In this document: piece by piece, positions 1 through 8,492 of the stretch | Layout of the letters: the number at the start of each line of letters is the position of its first letter | How positions within the stretch are numbered: position 1 is the stretch's first letter | From: Microbacterium sp. 1.5R | GTDB taxonomy: Bacteria; Actinomycetota; Actinomycetes; Actinomycetales; Microbacteriaceae | Direction of reading: 5' to 3' | NCBI RefSeq assembly: GCF_001889265.1 | Contig: NZ_CP018151.1 | Coordinates: 3,556,318-3,620,317, forward strand | Length of the DNA: 64,000 bases | Translations under genes and position numbers: made by a program | The notes under the pieces: model-generated | The model's database searches: none | Seen by the model: the letters and a program-made list of their open reading frames with translations, nothing else | What the model was told of the DNA's origin: nothing

Positions 1-732
1 GCCGACGAGCCACTCGGGGTGCTCCCGGGCGACGGTCGAGCCGGCGCCGACCGAGAAAGGCGCGGCCCAGATCCCCGCGCGGCGCCCGGTCTCGCGGATC
101 GCATCGACCGCGGAGGCGAGTGACCCGAATCGGGGGTGCGGCGCGGTCCACTCGCCGGTGCCGAGGCTCCAGCCGTCATCGATCTGCACCACGTCGACGT
201 CGAGCCCTCGATCGTCGATCGCCCGAAGGTTCTCGATCACGTCAGCAGCCCGCACGTCTTCGAAGTACTGGTACCAGGTGCACCACACGCGAGGTGACCG
301 AGCGGCGGTCCGGGCACCGGCGGCTGCGCCGAAGCGGTCACCGAACGCGGCGAGCGCAGAGGGGCCCGTGTCGTCGCCACCGGCATCCGGAGTCCACGAC
401 GAGACGTCGGCGACATCGCCGATCGCGTCCACGATCACCCGGTCGCCGTGCCAGCGGGCGCGCAGTGTGGGCACCTCGCGGCGGGCGTCGAGCGTGCCGA
501 AGACCCGAGCGGGAGCACCGTCGCCCGGATCGACGACGAGCAGCCCTTCGCCCTGAACCGCATCCGTCGCCACCTCGGTTCCCGGCCGGAAGCGCATGGC
601 GTGCTGCCACGGCTCGGCCGGCCGGAGGATCGGGTCGCCCTGGCCGTGCCACGTGGTCGGGCTCCAGCTCTGCCAGCCCTCCGCGTACACCCGGGCGTCG
701 GGCCCGACGGGGATCTCATCGAGGACGGTCAC
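1..732 (-). CDS. Alpha-galactosidase, GH36 (3' end outside window)
   Basis: Likely hydrolyses terminal alpha-galactosides such as melibiose or raffinose in the cytoplasm after uptake by the neighbouring ABC transporter. About 244 codons are visible, read leftward off the window edge. The N-terminal GWQSWS motif (residues 19-24) and the IDDGW motif (about 184-188), which lines the active site at the start of the barrel, are both typical of GH36. The catalytic nucleophile and acid/base residues lie beyond the edge. The GTG start at 732 overlaps the stop of the upstream oxidoreductase (GTGA), implying translational coupling. It is the last visible gene of a sugar operon. The family is clear; the exact substrate is inferred. 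Confidence 0.88.
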   Translation of the reverse strand, partial: MTVLDEIPVGPDARVYAEGWQSWSPTTWHGQGDPILRPAEPWQHAMRFRPGTEVATDAVQGEGLLVVDPGDGAPARVFGTLDARREVPTLRARWHGDRVIVDAIGDVADVSSWTPDAGGDDTGPSALAAFGDRFGAAAGARTAARSPRVWCTWYQYFEDVRAADVIENLRAIDDRGLDVDVVQIDDGWSLGTGEWTAPHPRFGSLASAVDAIRETGRRAGIWAAPFSVGAGSTVAREHPEWLVG

Positions 733-1826
733 GCTGCTCCACTCCGCCCGGCGAGGGCTGTCGTCAGTTCGAGGTCGTGGGGGCGCACGGGTGCGCCGTC
801 GAGTTCAGCGGATTCGACGGCGGCGAACGTCGCGCGCACCGTGGCGAGGACGTGCTCGGCCGAGTTCTCGGGTTCGCGCTCCTCGTCGATCGCGCACTGC
901 AGCTCGCCCATCGCGCCGGCGAATCCGTCGGAGAACCACTGGCCGTCGAGGTCGAACTCGGTGCTCTCTCCGTCGCGCTCGAGCACCAGCCGGTCGGAGC
1001 CGAGCAGGATGCTGCCGCGGAGGGTCCCTTCGGTCCCGTGGATCCAGAACGGGCACCCGCCGGCGTCTGTCCGCGCGTTGCCCACGATGCGGATCGATGC
1101 GCTCGCCCCCGTCGACGTCTGCATCCGCAGGTCTGCCCCCCACGGGTTCCGGGCGGCGGCGGGCTGGCCGGGAACGCGGTGGTCGCGGGCCGCGATCTCG
1201 ACCACCCGGGATCCTTCGAGCCAGCAGCGGGTGATGTCGACCCAGTGCACGAGGTAGTCGTTCAGGAGCATGTGCGGCACGTCGTCGAACGGCGTGCCCA
1301 CGAGTGGCGGCAGCGGCTTGTCGTGCAGATGCGTGACCCCCACCACTTCTCCGATCCGGGCGTCACGGATCAGCAGAGACGCGAGGCGCCAGGCCGGAGC
1401 CCACCGCGCATTCTGATTCACCGCCACGCGGATCCCCCGTTCACGCGCATCAGCGAGCACCTCGCGCAGACGCGGCAGATCAGCGGGGTCGCTGATGAGA
1501 GGCTTCTGGGCGAGGACGTGCTTGCCCGCTGCCACTGCCGCGGCGATCAGCTCGACGCGACCGGTCGGCCCGGTCGCCAGATCGACGATGTCGACACGGG
1601 GATCCGCGAGCAGCGCCTCGACGGACTCGTGGACGGTCTCGATGCCGAAGTCCGCGGCGAGCGCTTCGGCGTCACCGCGAGTCCGCGACGTCACGGCCAC
1701 GACAGGGAGGCCCCACGCGCCGTATGCCGGAAGGTGGGCGCTGCGGGCGATCGCCCCCGCGCCGACGATGCCGATCGCGCGACGCCGGTCCGGGACGAGC
1801 GGGCGATGGTCGGGGATGCCGCTCAC
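729..1826 (-). CDS. Gfo/Idh/MocA family oxidoreductase
   Basis: NAD(P)-dependent sugar or polyol dehydrogenase of 365 aa. An N-terminal Rossmann motif (GIVGAGAIARSAH, about residues 13-25) is followed by the family's AGKHVLAQKP segment (canonically EKP) near residue 98, then a C-terminal substrate domain. The GTG at 1826 overlaps the TGA of the upstream zinc dehydrogenase by 4 nt, so the longer in-frame extension upstream is rejected as a shadow of that gene. In this operon it probably oxidises or epimerises a sugar released from galactosides. The substrate cannot be read from sequence. The usual Lys of EKP is present; the preceding Glu is Gln. Confidence 0.85.
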   Translation of the reverse strand: MSGIPDHRPLVPDRRRAIGIVGAGAIARSAHLPAYGAWGLPVVAVTSRTRGDAEALAADFGIETVHESVEALLADPRVDIVDLATGPTGRVELIAAAVAAGKHVLAQKPLISDPADLPRLREVLADARERGIRVAVNQNARWAPAWRLASLLIRDARIGEVVGVTHLHDKPLPPLVGTPFDDVPHMLLNDYLVHWVDITRCWLEGSRVVEIAARDHRVPGQPAAARNPWGADLRMQTSTGASASIRIVGNARTDAGGCPFWIHGTEGTLRGSILLGSDRLVLERDGESTEFDLDGQWFSDGFAGAMGELQCAIDEEREPENSAEHVLATVRATFAAVESAELDGAPVRPHDLELTTALAGRSGAA

Positions 1827-2881
1827 CGGAGACGCTCGGGGGCGGCGTCGAAGCGGAGCAGGGCTTGCATGATGTCGGGGTCGCCTGCGTCGAGCCTGTC
1901 GAAGACCGCGGCGACATCGGCCGACGGCACGATGTCGGACACGAGCGCCCCGGCATCCACCGATCCGTCGAAGATGAGCGCCATGACGGTGCGCACGAGA
2001 CGAGCCTGGTCCCATCGGCCGCCGAGCGCGACAGGCACTCCAGAGATCTGGCTGGCGACGATCCGCACGCGGTTGTGGTGGAACTCCTCCCCCAGGCGCA
2101 GGTGGGCAGCTCCACCCTGATAGAAGCCGGAAGCGGCGACGAGCCCCTCGGGCCTCACCGCTCGGATCGCCTCGTGCAGGGCGCGATCCGTGCCGGACAG
2201 CTCGATCGCACTGTCGGCCCCGCCGCCCGTGATCTCGCGGATCGACTCTCCGGCGCCACCCTCCCGCAACGCGTCGACCGTGTGGCGTGCGCCGAAGACC
2301 TCGGCCATCGCCAGCCGGGTCGCGAGGGTGTCGACAGCCGTGACCCGACCGCCGGCGAGGGTGGCGAGGCGAGTCGCGAGCAGGCCGATCACGCCCTGTC
2401 CGAACACCGCGACCTGCTCGCCGAGCCGCACGTCGGCGGCGAGCACGGCATTCAGAGCGATCGCTCCCACCCGCGCGAAAGTCCCCAGCACGGGATCGGC
2501 GCCGTCGGGCACGAGCCGCCCCACGACCGCGGATGCCGGCACGACGGCGTCACTGCGGTGTCCCCAGATGCCGTGCACCACGTCTCCGACCCGCACTCCG
2601 CTCACGTCGTCCGCGACCTCGGTCACCTCGCCGACCTCGGAGTAGCCCCAGCCCGAGACCGGGTAGCCGAAGCTGGGCTCACCCGGCACGAAGAGCCGTC
2701 GGTCGGCGTCCCACGTGGAGGTGAGATACGGGTTGGTGCCGCGGTAGGCGGTGAGCTCGGTGCCGGCTGAGATGCCCGAGTACCAGGTGGAGATCCGCAC
2801 GCTTCCGGATGTCAGCGGCTGCGGCGCGATCTCGACAAGCTCGACCTCTCGGACGGCGGAGAACTGCACGACGTGGGGCAC
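1823..2881 (-). CDS. Zinc-type (MDR) alcohol/polyol dehydrogenase
   Basis: Medium-chain dehydrogenase of 352 aa, galactitol/threonine-dehydrogenase-like. It has a GroES-like N-terminal half and a Rossmann half with a glycine-rich segment (VAVFGQGVIGLLATRLA, about residues 154-170). The GTG at 2881 follows a good ribosome site (GGAAAGAAGG), which is preferred over an upstream start that would run into the permease gene. Its gap from the permease stop is 25 nt, and its stop overlaps the next gene. The N-terminal half lacks the usual structural-zinc cysteine cluster. With the adjacent MocA-type enzyme it suggests two-step oxidation of a sugar or sugar alcohol. Substrate unknown. Confidence 0.8.
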   Translation of the reverse strand: MPHVVQFSAVREVELVEIAPQPLTSGSVRISTWYSGISAGTELTAYRGTNPYLTSTWDADRRLFVPGEPSFGYPVSGWGYSEVGEVTEVADDVSGVRVGDVVHGIWGHRSDAVVPASAVVGRLVPDGADPVLGTFARVGAIALNAVLAADVRLGEQVAVFGQGVIGLLATRLATLAGGRVTAVDTLATRLAMAEVFGARHTVDALREGGAGESIREITGGGADSAIELSGTDRALHEAIRAVRPEGLVAASGFYQGGAAHLRLGEEFHHNRVRIVASQISGVPVALGGRWDQARLVRTVMALIFDGSVDAGALVSDIVPSADVAAVFDRLDAGDPDIMQALLRFDAAPERLR

Positions 2882-2906
2882 GGGGGGCCTTCTTTCCAGC
2901 GGGGAC

Positions 2907-3824
2907 TCAGCCCTTCTCCGCACCGGCGGTGAGGCCTCCGACGAGGAGCCGCTCGGAGGCGAAGAAGAGGATGATGATGGGCAGGGTCAGGATCACGGAA
3001 CCGGCCATGAGGACCGTGGTGGGAACCTCGATGCTGCCGGAGAGCTGGGAGAGGCCCAGCGAGACGGTCCATGAATCGCGCTTCTCGACGAGGAACAGCA
3101 GAGCGAAGAGGAACTCGTTCCAGGCGATCATGAAGATGAACAGTCCGTTCGACACGATCGCGGGCATGGCGAGCGGGATGCTGACCCGGCGCATGATCTG
3201 GAACCGGGTGCACCCGTCGAGTGCCGCAGCCTCCTCGAGCGAGACCGGGATCGTGGCGAAGTAGTTGCGCAGCGTGTAGATCGACACCGCCGCGACCTGT
3301 GACACGTAGACGATGAGCAGTCCGACGAGCGAGCCGCGCAGCCCGATCTGCGTGAAGAACACGAACAGCGGCACCGCCAGCAGGATCGCAGGGAAGAAGT
3401 ACACCGCGAGGAACAGGCCGGACACCTGACGGCGACCGAAGAAGGCCAGTCGGCTGACGGCATACGAACCGGGAATCGACACCAGGAGCGTGAGCACGAC
3501 CGTCGCGAGAGCGACCAGCAGTGAGTTGCGCATGAAGACGATGAAGCCCTGCCCGCCGGCGTCCACGGGCGCCAGCACGTCGAGGTAGGTCGAGAAGTCG
3601 AGCTCCTCGATCGTGATCCACAGCGCGCCCGGGTTCTGCAGCAGCGAGTCGAGCGAGCGGAAGCTGAGCAGCACCATGTAGTAGAACGGCACGACGGCGG
3701 CGAGCACCAGCAGCAGGATGACGATCGGGCGGAGGATGCGGAAGAGGGCGTTCTCGAAGCCGTCGCGGTCGAATCCGCGTCTGGCGGGCCGGGCCTCGGT
3801 GACGGCGTCGGTCGTCGCACTCAT
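2907..3824 (-). CDS. Carbohydrate ABC transporter permease (MalG-like)
   Basis: Inner-membrane permease of 305 aa with six predicted membrane segments. The EAA loop (EEAAALDGCTRFQIMRRV, about residues 200-217) docks the ATPase. It pairs with the MalF-like permease upstream through an ATGA overlap. No ATPase gene lies in this operon, so a shared MsiK-type ATPase encoded elsewhere is inferred, as is usual for actinobacterial sugar transporters. Confidence 0.92.
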   Translation of the reverse strand: MSATTDAVTEARPARRGFDRDGFENALFRILRPIVILLLVLAAVVPFYYMVLLSFRSLDSLLQNPGALWITIEELDFSTYLDVLAPVDAGGQGFIVFMRNSLLVALATVVLTLLVSIPGSYAVSRLAFFGRRQVSGLFLAVYFFPAILLAVPLFVFFTQIGLRGSLVGLLIVYVSQVAAVSIYTLRNYFATIPVSLEEAAALDGCTRFQIMRRVSIPLAMPAIVSNGLFIFMIAWNEFLFALLFLVEKRDSWTVSLGLSQLSGSIEVPTTVLMAGSVILTLPIIILFFASERLLVGGLTAGAEKG

Positions 3825-4849
3825 GCCTGCTCCTCCTGTCGGCCGAAGATCTTCAGATAGACGCCGACGAGCACGGCGAGAATGGCCGCGAGCACCAGGG
3901 CCTGAGCGGCGGCGGCGCCGATGTCACCGCGAGCGGTGAGCAGGTCGAACACCCGCACCGAGACGACCTCGGTGCCGGCTCCGCCACCCGTCAGCAGGTA
4001 GATGTCGTCGAAGTTGTTGAACGTCCAGATGAAGCGCAGCACGCAGAGCACTGCGATCGTCGGCAGCAGCTGCGGAAGAAGAATGTGCCGGAAGCGCTGC
4101 GTGGGGGTCGCGCCGTCGACCCTGGCCGCCTCGTCGAGCACGGCCGGGACCGCCTCGAGTCGGGCCGTGAGGAAGAGGAAGGCGAACGGGAAGGATCGCC
4201 AGGCTTCGAACAGGATGACGGTGATCAGCGCCATCGGCAGCTCGACCTCCCACCCGAAGATGCTCACGGGCAGGGCGCGGTCCGAGAGGAACGCGATCGG
4301 CTCCTCCCATCCGAGCACGGTGGTGCCGAACCAGTTCACGATGCCGAACTGCGGGTTGAGCATCGTCGACCACACGAACGTCGCGGCCACGACCGGGGCG
4401 ACGTACGGCAACAGCAGCGAGGCGCGCACGAGGCCGCGCCCGCGGAACGGCTTGCGCAGGGCGAGGGCGGCGGCGAGGCCGATGCCGATCGCGAGCGCCG
4501 TGCCGCACACGGCGTAGACGACCGTGGTCCACAGCGCGCTGAAGAAGCCGGGCGACGTCAGCACGTCGATGAAGTTGTCGAGGGTGTAGTCGCCGATGAT
4601 CCCGGTGCCGCGGATGTTGATCAGGCGGACGTCCTGGAACGCGAGGGAGATCGCCCAGATGATCGGCAGGACGACGGCGACCAGGATGATGATGAAGGTC
4701 GGCGAGATGAGCAGCAGCCCCGCCCGGTTCTCCTCCCGACTGTGCCTCGACCCGCGCCGCGGCTTCATCGCGCCGGTCGGTCTCGGCGGCGTGGTGCCGG
4801 GCTCGGGGCGCTGTGCCCCGAGCCCGGACCCCTCGACGACTCTGCTCAC
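3821..4849 (-). CDS. Carbohydrate ABC transporter permease (MalF-like)
   Basis: Inner-membrane permease of 342 aa. A hydrophilic N-terminus of about 45 residues precedes six membrane segments, and the EAA loop (DEAARVDGATPTQRFRHI) lies near residue 245. The GTG start at 4849 overlaps the stop of the binding-protein gene (GTGA) and its own stop overlaps the MalG-like permease (ATGA). The three transport genes are therefore translationally coupled. Together with the lipoprotein they form a CUT1-type sugar importer. Confidence 0.92.
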   Translation of the reverse strand: MSRVVEGSGLGAQRPEPGTTPPRPTGAMKPRRGSRHSREENRAGLLLISPTFIIILVAVVLPIIWAISLAFQDVRLINIRGTGIIGDYTLDNFIDVLTSPGFFSALWTTVVYAVCGTALAIGIGLAAALALRKPFRGRGLVRASLLLPYVAPVVAATFVWSTMLNPQFGIVNWFGTTVLGWEEPIAFLSDRALPVSIFGWEVELPMALITVILFEAWRSFPFAFLFLTARLEAVPAVLDEAARVDGATPTQRFRHILLPQLLPTIAVLCVLRFIWTFNNFDDIYLLTGGGAGTEVVSVRVFDLLTARGDIGAAAAQALVLAAILAVLVGVYLKIFGRQEEQA

Positions 4850-6234
4850 TTCAGCGACTCTGCGATCGAGCGCACGGTCTCGGCGGCGGTCGACGCGGCG
4901 TCAGCCGGGTCACCGCCCTGGGCGACATCACTCACCGCCGTCGCGACCGGAAGCTCGCCCTGCAGCGCGCCGAGCAGCGAGCCCTGGCCCTGGGTGATGC
5001 CCCAGCGGGCGAGATCCTCCGGCCCTGCGGCCACAGCATCGAGGACCTCGGGTGCGTAGAAGTCGGACAGAGGAGCCTTGGTGTCGACTCCGGCGGGAAG
5101 CGTCGCCCACATGTCGGAGAACATCGTCGGATCCTCGGGGGTGCCGGTGCGGACGGGAACCTTGCCCTCGGGCGCGATCGCGATCCAGGGCTCGTAGCCA
5201 TCGCTCATCATGTACTCGACGAACGACTGCGACGCGTCGGTGTTCGCTCCCTCGGTGATGGTCCACGAGGTGATCTCGCCGAACTGCGCCGCGGCATCGG
5301 AGTCGGGTCCGGCGATCGACGTGACCACGCCGGTGTTCGCCGCGAGGAAGGCCGGGTCGGCGAGGCACTCGGGGCACGAGGGCTTCGCATCCTCACGCAG
5401 GCCTGCCAGCTCGTCGAGCACGAAGCTCGACCAGATGAACATGGCCGCGTCGCCCGCGAAGTACGTGGCGCGGGTCGTGTCGACGTCCTGCGCACCCGGC
5501 ACCGAGTAGTCGCCGGTCAGCTCGCCATAGAACTCGAACGCGCTGACACAGGCATCCGAGTCGAGCTCGACGTCACCGTCTTCGTTGACGAGCTCGCATC
5601 CGTTACCTAGCGCGATCTGCTCGAAGGTCTGCTCGGTGAAGGCGTCGCCCGGGGCGGTGGCGCCGACGAAACCGGCGACCTCGGGCGAGTCGAGGGTCTT
5701 CGCGGCCTCGAGGATCGATTCGTACGAGTCGGGGACGTCCAGGCCCGCGGCCTCGAAGAGGTCGGTGCGGTAGAAGAGCATCTGGGTCCACGACTCACTC
5801 GGGATCGCCAGGCTGGTGTCGCCGTCGGAGGTCAGGGCGAGCGCGTTCTCGGAGAACGTCGACGCGTCGAGCGCGTCGATCGTCGCCGCGACGGCATCCG
5901 TGTCGACGAACTCGTTGGCCGAGAGCGTGCGCACCTGAGGCAGCGAGATCCCGCCGATCACGTCGGGCAGGTCGCCGGCCGCGGCAGACGAGGTGATGAG
6001 CTGGGCGAACTGGTCTTCCGCGACCGAGACGACCTCGACCTCGATGCCGGTCTCGTCGGTGAACGCGTCGACGATCTCCTGTGTGGCGGCCACCCGATCG
6101 GGAAGGTCCTCCTGCAGCCAGAAGGTGATGCCGGTATCGCCGCCGTCGTCGTCGCCGGAGCTCGTGCATCCGGTGAGGGCGAGCGCCGTCACGCACACCG
6201 CGGCCATTGCTGCTGCTGTCGCACGGGTATTCAC
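4846..6234 (-). CDS. Sugar ABC transporter substrate-binding lipoprotein
   Basis: Extracellular lipoprotein of 462 aa that should capture an oligosaccharide for the downstream permeases. The signal peptide ends in a lipobox (ALTGC, Cys23), and the mature part is a family-1 binding protein with the usual GITFWLQ-type first strand. The GTG at 6234 is chosen because a near-perfect ribosome site (AAGGAGG) lies 6 nt upstream; the longer ORF start has none. It is the first gene of the operon and lies divergent from the ROK regulator. Galactosides are the inferred ligand because of the terminal alpha-galactosidase. Confidence 0.92.
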   Translation of the reverse strand: MNTRATAAAMAAVCVTALALTGCTSSGDDDGGDTGITFWLQEDLPDRVAATQEIVDAFTDETGIEVEVVSVAEDQFAQLITSSAAAGDLPDVIGGISLPQVRTLSANEFVDTDAVAATIDALDASTFSENALALTSDGDTSLAIPSESWTQMLFYRTDLFEAAGLDVPDSYESILEAAKTLDSPEVAGFVGATAPGDAFTEQTFEQIALGNGCELVNEDGDVELDSDACVSAFEFYGELTGDYSVPGAQDVDTTRATYFAGDAAMFIWSSFVLDELAGLREDAKPSCPECLADPAFLAANTGVVTSIAGPDSDAAAQFGEITSWTITEGANTDASQSFVEYMMSDGYEPWIAIAPEGKVPVRTGTPEDPTMFSDMWATLPAGVDTKAPLSDFYAPEVLDAVAAGPEDLARWGITQGQGSLLGALQGELPVATAVSDVAQGGDPADAASTAAETVRSIAESLK

Positions 6235-6285
6235 TATGCGCCTCCTTGCGCTGGAAATGCAGGACTGAGCCGTCGGGTCGACTCC

Positions 6286-6334
6286 CATTAAGACTAAAAG
6301 CTAGACATAAGTCGCCTAGCTGTCAAGCATTAAG
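6286..6334. promoter_or_regulatory. Candidate operator between sugar operon and ROK repressor
   Basis: The AT-rich intergenic DNA holds a perfect inverted repeat, AGCTAG (6299-6304) and CTAGCT (6316-6321), separated by 11 nt. It is flanked by two direct CATTAAG words (6286-6292 and 6328-6334). The geometry suits a dimeric repressor serving both divergent transcripts. Binding by the adjacent ROK protein is inference. Confidence 0.5.
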
Positions 6335-6358
6335 CTGATCTCGTCGTCAGGAGGTTCG

Positions 6359-7510
6359 ATGTCCGGTCCCGGGGAAGTCCTCGATCTCATCAGAGAGCGC
6401 CGCGCCTTCACGCGCGGCGATGTGCTCGACGTCACCGGGATGTCGCGGATGACCGTCGCCACGCGCATCGACGCGCTTCTCGAGGCGGGACTCATCATCG
6501 AGTCGGGAACCGAGAAGGTCACCTCGGGTCGACCGTCACGGCGCCTCGAGTTCAACACCGCTCACGCGCACGTCATCGCCGCCAACGTCGACACCACGCA
6601 CACCACCGTCGCCCTGACCGATCTCGCCGGACGCGTGACCGCCGAGGAGCGCATCGAGGTCGCCGTCGCCGACGGACCCGACGCGACCCTCAACGCGATC
6701 GCCGAGCACGCCGAGCGCCTGCTGTCGCAGGCCGGCATCCGCCGCGAGGATGTGGCTGCGATCGCGCTCAGCATCCCCGGTCCTGTCGACCCCGACACCG
6801 AGCGCCCCTCGCAGCCGCCGATCATGCCCGGCTGGGACGCCTACCCGATCCCCGATCACCTGCACGACGCCCTCGGCGTCCCCGTGCTGGTCTCGAACGA
6901 CGCCGACGCCGCCGCACTGGGTGAGCAGCGCGCAGCGCATCCCGATTCACGCTCCCTGTGCTTCATCAAGGTCTCGTCGGGCATCGGCACCGGCATCGTG
7001 CTGGGTGGCCGGGCATACCGCGGCACCGACGGAGGGGCGGGTGACATCGGCCATGTGAAGATCGCCGGGCACGACGACCTGCTGTGCCAGTGCGGAGCGC
7101 ACGGATGTCTGGCGGCCGCGGCATCAGGCCGAGCAGTGGCCAGGGCGCTCACCCAGCTCGGCAAGCCCGCCTCGTCAGCCTCGGATGTCGGCACCTACCT
7201 CGCTGACGGCGACCCCGATGCCGCGCGACTCACTCAAGAGGCGGGTCGGGTGATCGGCGAGGTCGTCGCGACGGTCGTCTCGCTCCTCAACCCCTCGGAG
7301 GTGGTGCTCGGCGGGATGCTGGCATCGCCGCCGCTGCTGGCCGGAGTCCGCGAGACCCTCTATCCCCGATCCCTGCCCCGCGCGACCCGGCACCTGAGCA
7401 TCAGCCAATCGACACTGGGCGAGAAGGCGACAGCCGTGGGGCTCGCGGCGATGGTGGTGGAGCGCGAGTACTCGGCATCCGCGGTGAACGCGGCGCTCGC
7501 TCGCAGCTGA
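6359..7510 (+). CDS. ROK-family transcriptional regulator
   Basis: A 383-aa repressor-type ROK protein. The N-terminal winged helix-turn-helix (residues about 15-60, FTRGDVLDVTGMSRMTV) is followed by an actin-like sugar-binding domain with NDADAAALGE near residue 180 and a zinc motif CQCGAHGC near 243-250. The conserved Glu that normally follows this motif is replaced by Ala. AGGAGG lies just upstream of the ATG. It is divergent from the galactoside operon and very probably regulates it in response to a sugar. No kinase activity is implied. Confidence 0.92.
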   Translation: MSGPGEVLDLIRERRAFTRGDVLDVTGMSRMTVATRIDALLEAGLIIESGTEKVTSGRPSRRLEFNTAHAHVIAANVDTTHTTVALTDLAGRVTAEERIEVAVADGPDATLNAIAEHAERLLSQAGIRREDVAAIALSIPGPVDPDTERPSQPPIMPGWDAYPIPDHLHDALGVPVLVSNDADAAALGEQRAAHPDSRSLCFIKVSSGIGTGIVLGGRAYRGTDGGAGDIGHVKIAGHDDLLCQCGAHGCLAAAASGRAVARALTQLGKPASSASDVGTYLADGDPDAARLTQEAGRVIGEVVATVVSLLNPSEVVLGGMLASPPLLAGVRETLYPRSLPRATRHLSISQSTLGEKATAVGLAAMVVEREYSASAVNAALARS

Positions 7511-7534
7511 GCACCGCCGGATACCATCGGAGTC

Positions 7535-7762
7535 ATGACGAATTCCGGTCCGATCGACGATGTCTCCATCGGCGGAGAGATGATCCGCCTCGGCCAGTTC
7601 CTGAAGTACTCGGGACTGCTCGACTCGGGCGGTGACGCCAAGGAGGTCGTGATCGACGGATTCGTGAAGGTCAACGGCGAGGTCGATCGACGGCGCGGAC
7701 GCCAGCTGCATGACGGCGATCTGGTCACCTTCGAGGGCCGTACCGTTCGCGTACGCCCCTGA
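7535..7762 (+). CDS. S4-domain RNA-binding protein (YaaA/YbcJ-like)
   Basis: A 75-aa protein that is almost entirely one S4 domain (IRLGQFLKYSGLLDSGGDAK through the VNGEVDRRRGRQL segment), an RNA-binding fold found in ribosome-associated proteins. The size matches the stand-alone YaaA/YbcJ-type family. It lies 24 nt after the ROK gene on the same strand but is unlikely to be functionally linked. The exact RNA target is unknown. Confidence 0.85.
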   Translation: MTNSGPIDDVSIGGEMIRLGQFLKYSGLLDSGGDAKEVVIDGFVKVNGEVDRRRGRQLHDGDLVTFEGRTVRVRP

Positions 7763-7781
7763 TCACGCGGGCCGCTTCCGG

Positions 7782-8339
7782 TCACACCCGCGTCGTGTAG
7801 CGGAGGAACATCACGCCGCTGTCGAAGCGCCGATCCTCGGCGAGCTCCAGGTCGACGTGCACCCCGTCGGGGAAGAACAGCTTGCCACCACCGACGATCG
7901 CCGGTCCGATGAAGAGACCGAACTCGTCGACCAGTCCCGCGCGGATCGCCTCGGCGGCGAGAGTGGGGCCGTCGACGGAGAAGTCGCTGTCGGACTCAGC
8001 CTTCCACCGCGCGATCACCTCCGGATCGAACGTGCGCTCGAGCCGGGTGCGCTCGCTCGACACCTCGGCGAGGGTCTTCGAGAAGACGACCTTCTGCGCG
8101 GCCTGCCACACCCGCGCGTAGTCGATGCCGACCTGCGGCTGATCGGGTTCGAGATGAGCGGTCTCCCAATAAACCATGGTCTCGTACATGCGCCGCCCGT
8201 AGAGGTAGGTGCCGACGTCTGCGAACTGCTTGTTGATGAAGTCGTGCAGGTCGTCGTCGAGCGCCCAGTCGAACCCGCCGTCCGGCCCGCTGACGTATCC
8301 GTCGAGCGACGTGATCATGGAGTAGATGAGTCGGGCCAT
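7782..8339 (-). CDS. RibD C-terminal / dihydrofolate reductase-like protein
   Basis: A 185-aa protein of the RibD-C/DHFR-like superfamily. It starts with MARLIYSMITSLDGYVSGPD, has a central YGRRMYE segment and ends with an IGPAIVGGGKLFF segment, all typical of this group. Members bind NAD(P)H, but most have no assigned substrate. It converges on the S4-domain gene with a 19-nt gap. True folate or riboflavin function is not implied. Confidence 0.85.
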   Translation of the reverse strand: MARLIYSMITSLDGYVSGPDGGFDWALDDDLHDFINKQFADVGTYLYGRRMYETMVYWETAHLEPDQPQVGIDYARVWQAAQKVVFSKTLAEVSSERTRLERTFDPEVIARWKAESDSDFSVDGPTLAAEAIRAGLVDEFGLFIGPAIVGGGKLFFPDGVHVDLELAEDRRFDSGVMFLRYTTRV

Positions 8340-8492
8340 GCGGCGAGGCTACTCCCGGCGTCCGCACGGGTCGACCCCTTCTCGGCGTCCTCTCTAGCGA
8401 CCCTCGGCGTGAGACGCAAGGTGCTGGCCGACATTCCGACGTCGGCGCACGCTGGAGACATACCCCCAGACCAGCGATCGAGAGGAACCCCC

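Noticed and set aside
120-2120. 666-codon plus-strand ORF
   Set aside because: Arg/Ser/Pro-rich antisense read of the dehydrogenase genes; the minus strand carries clear families.
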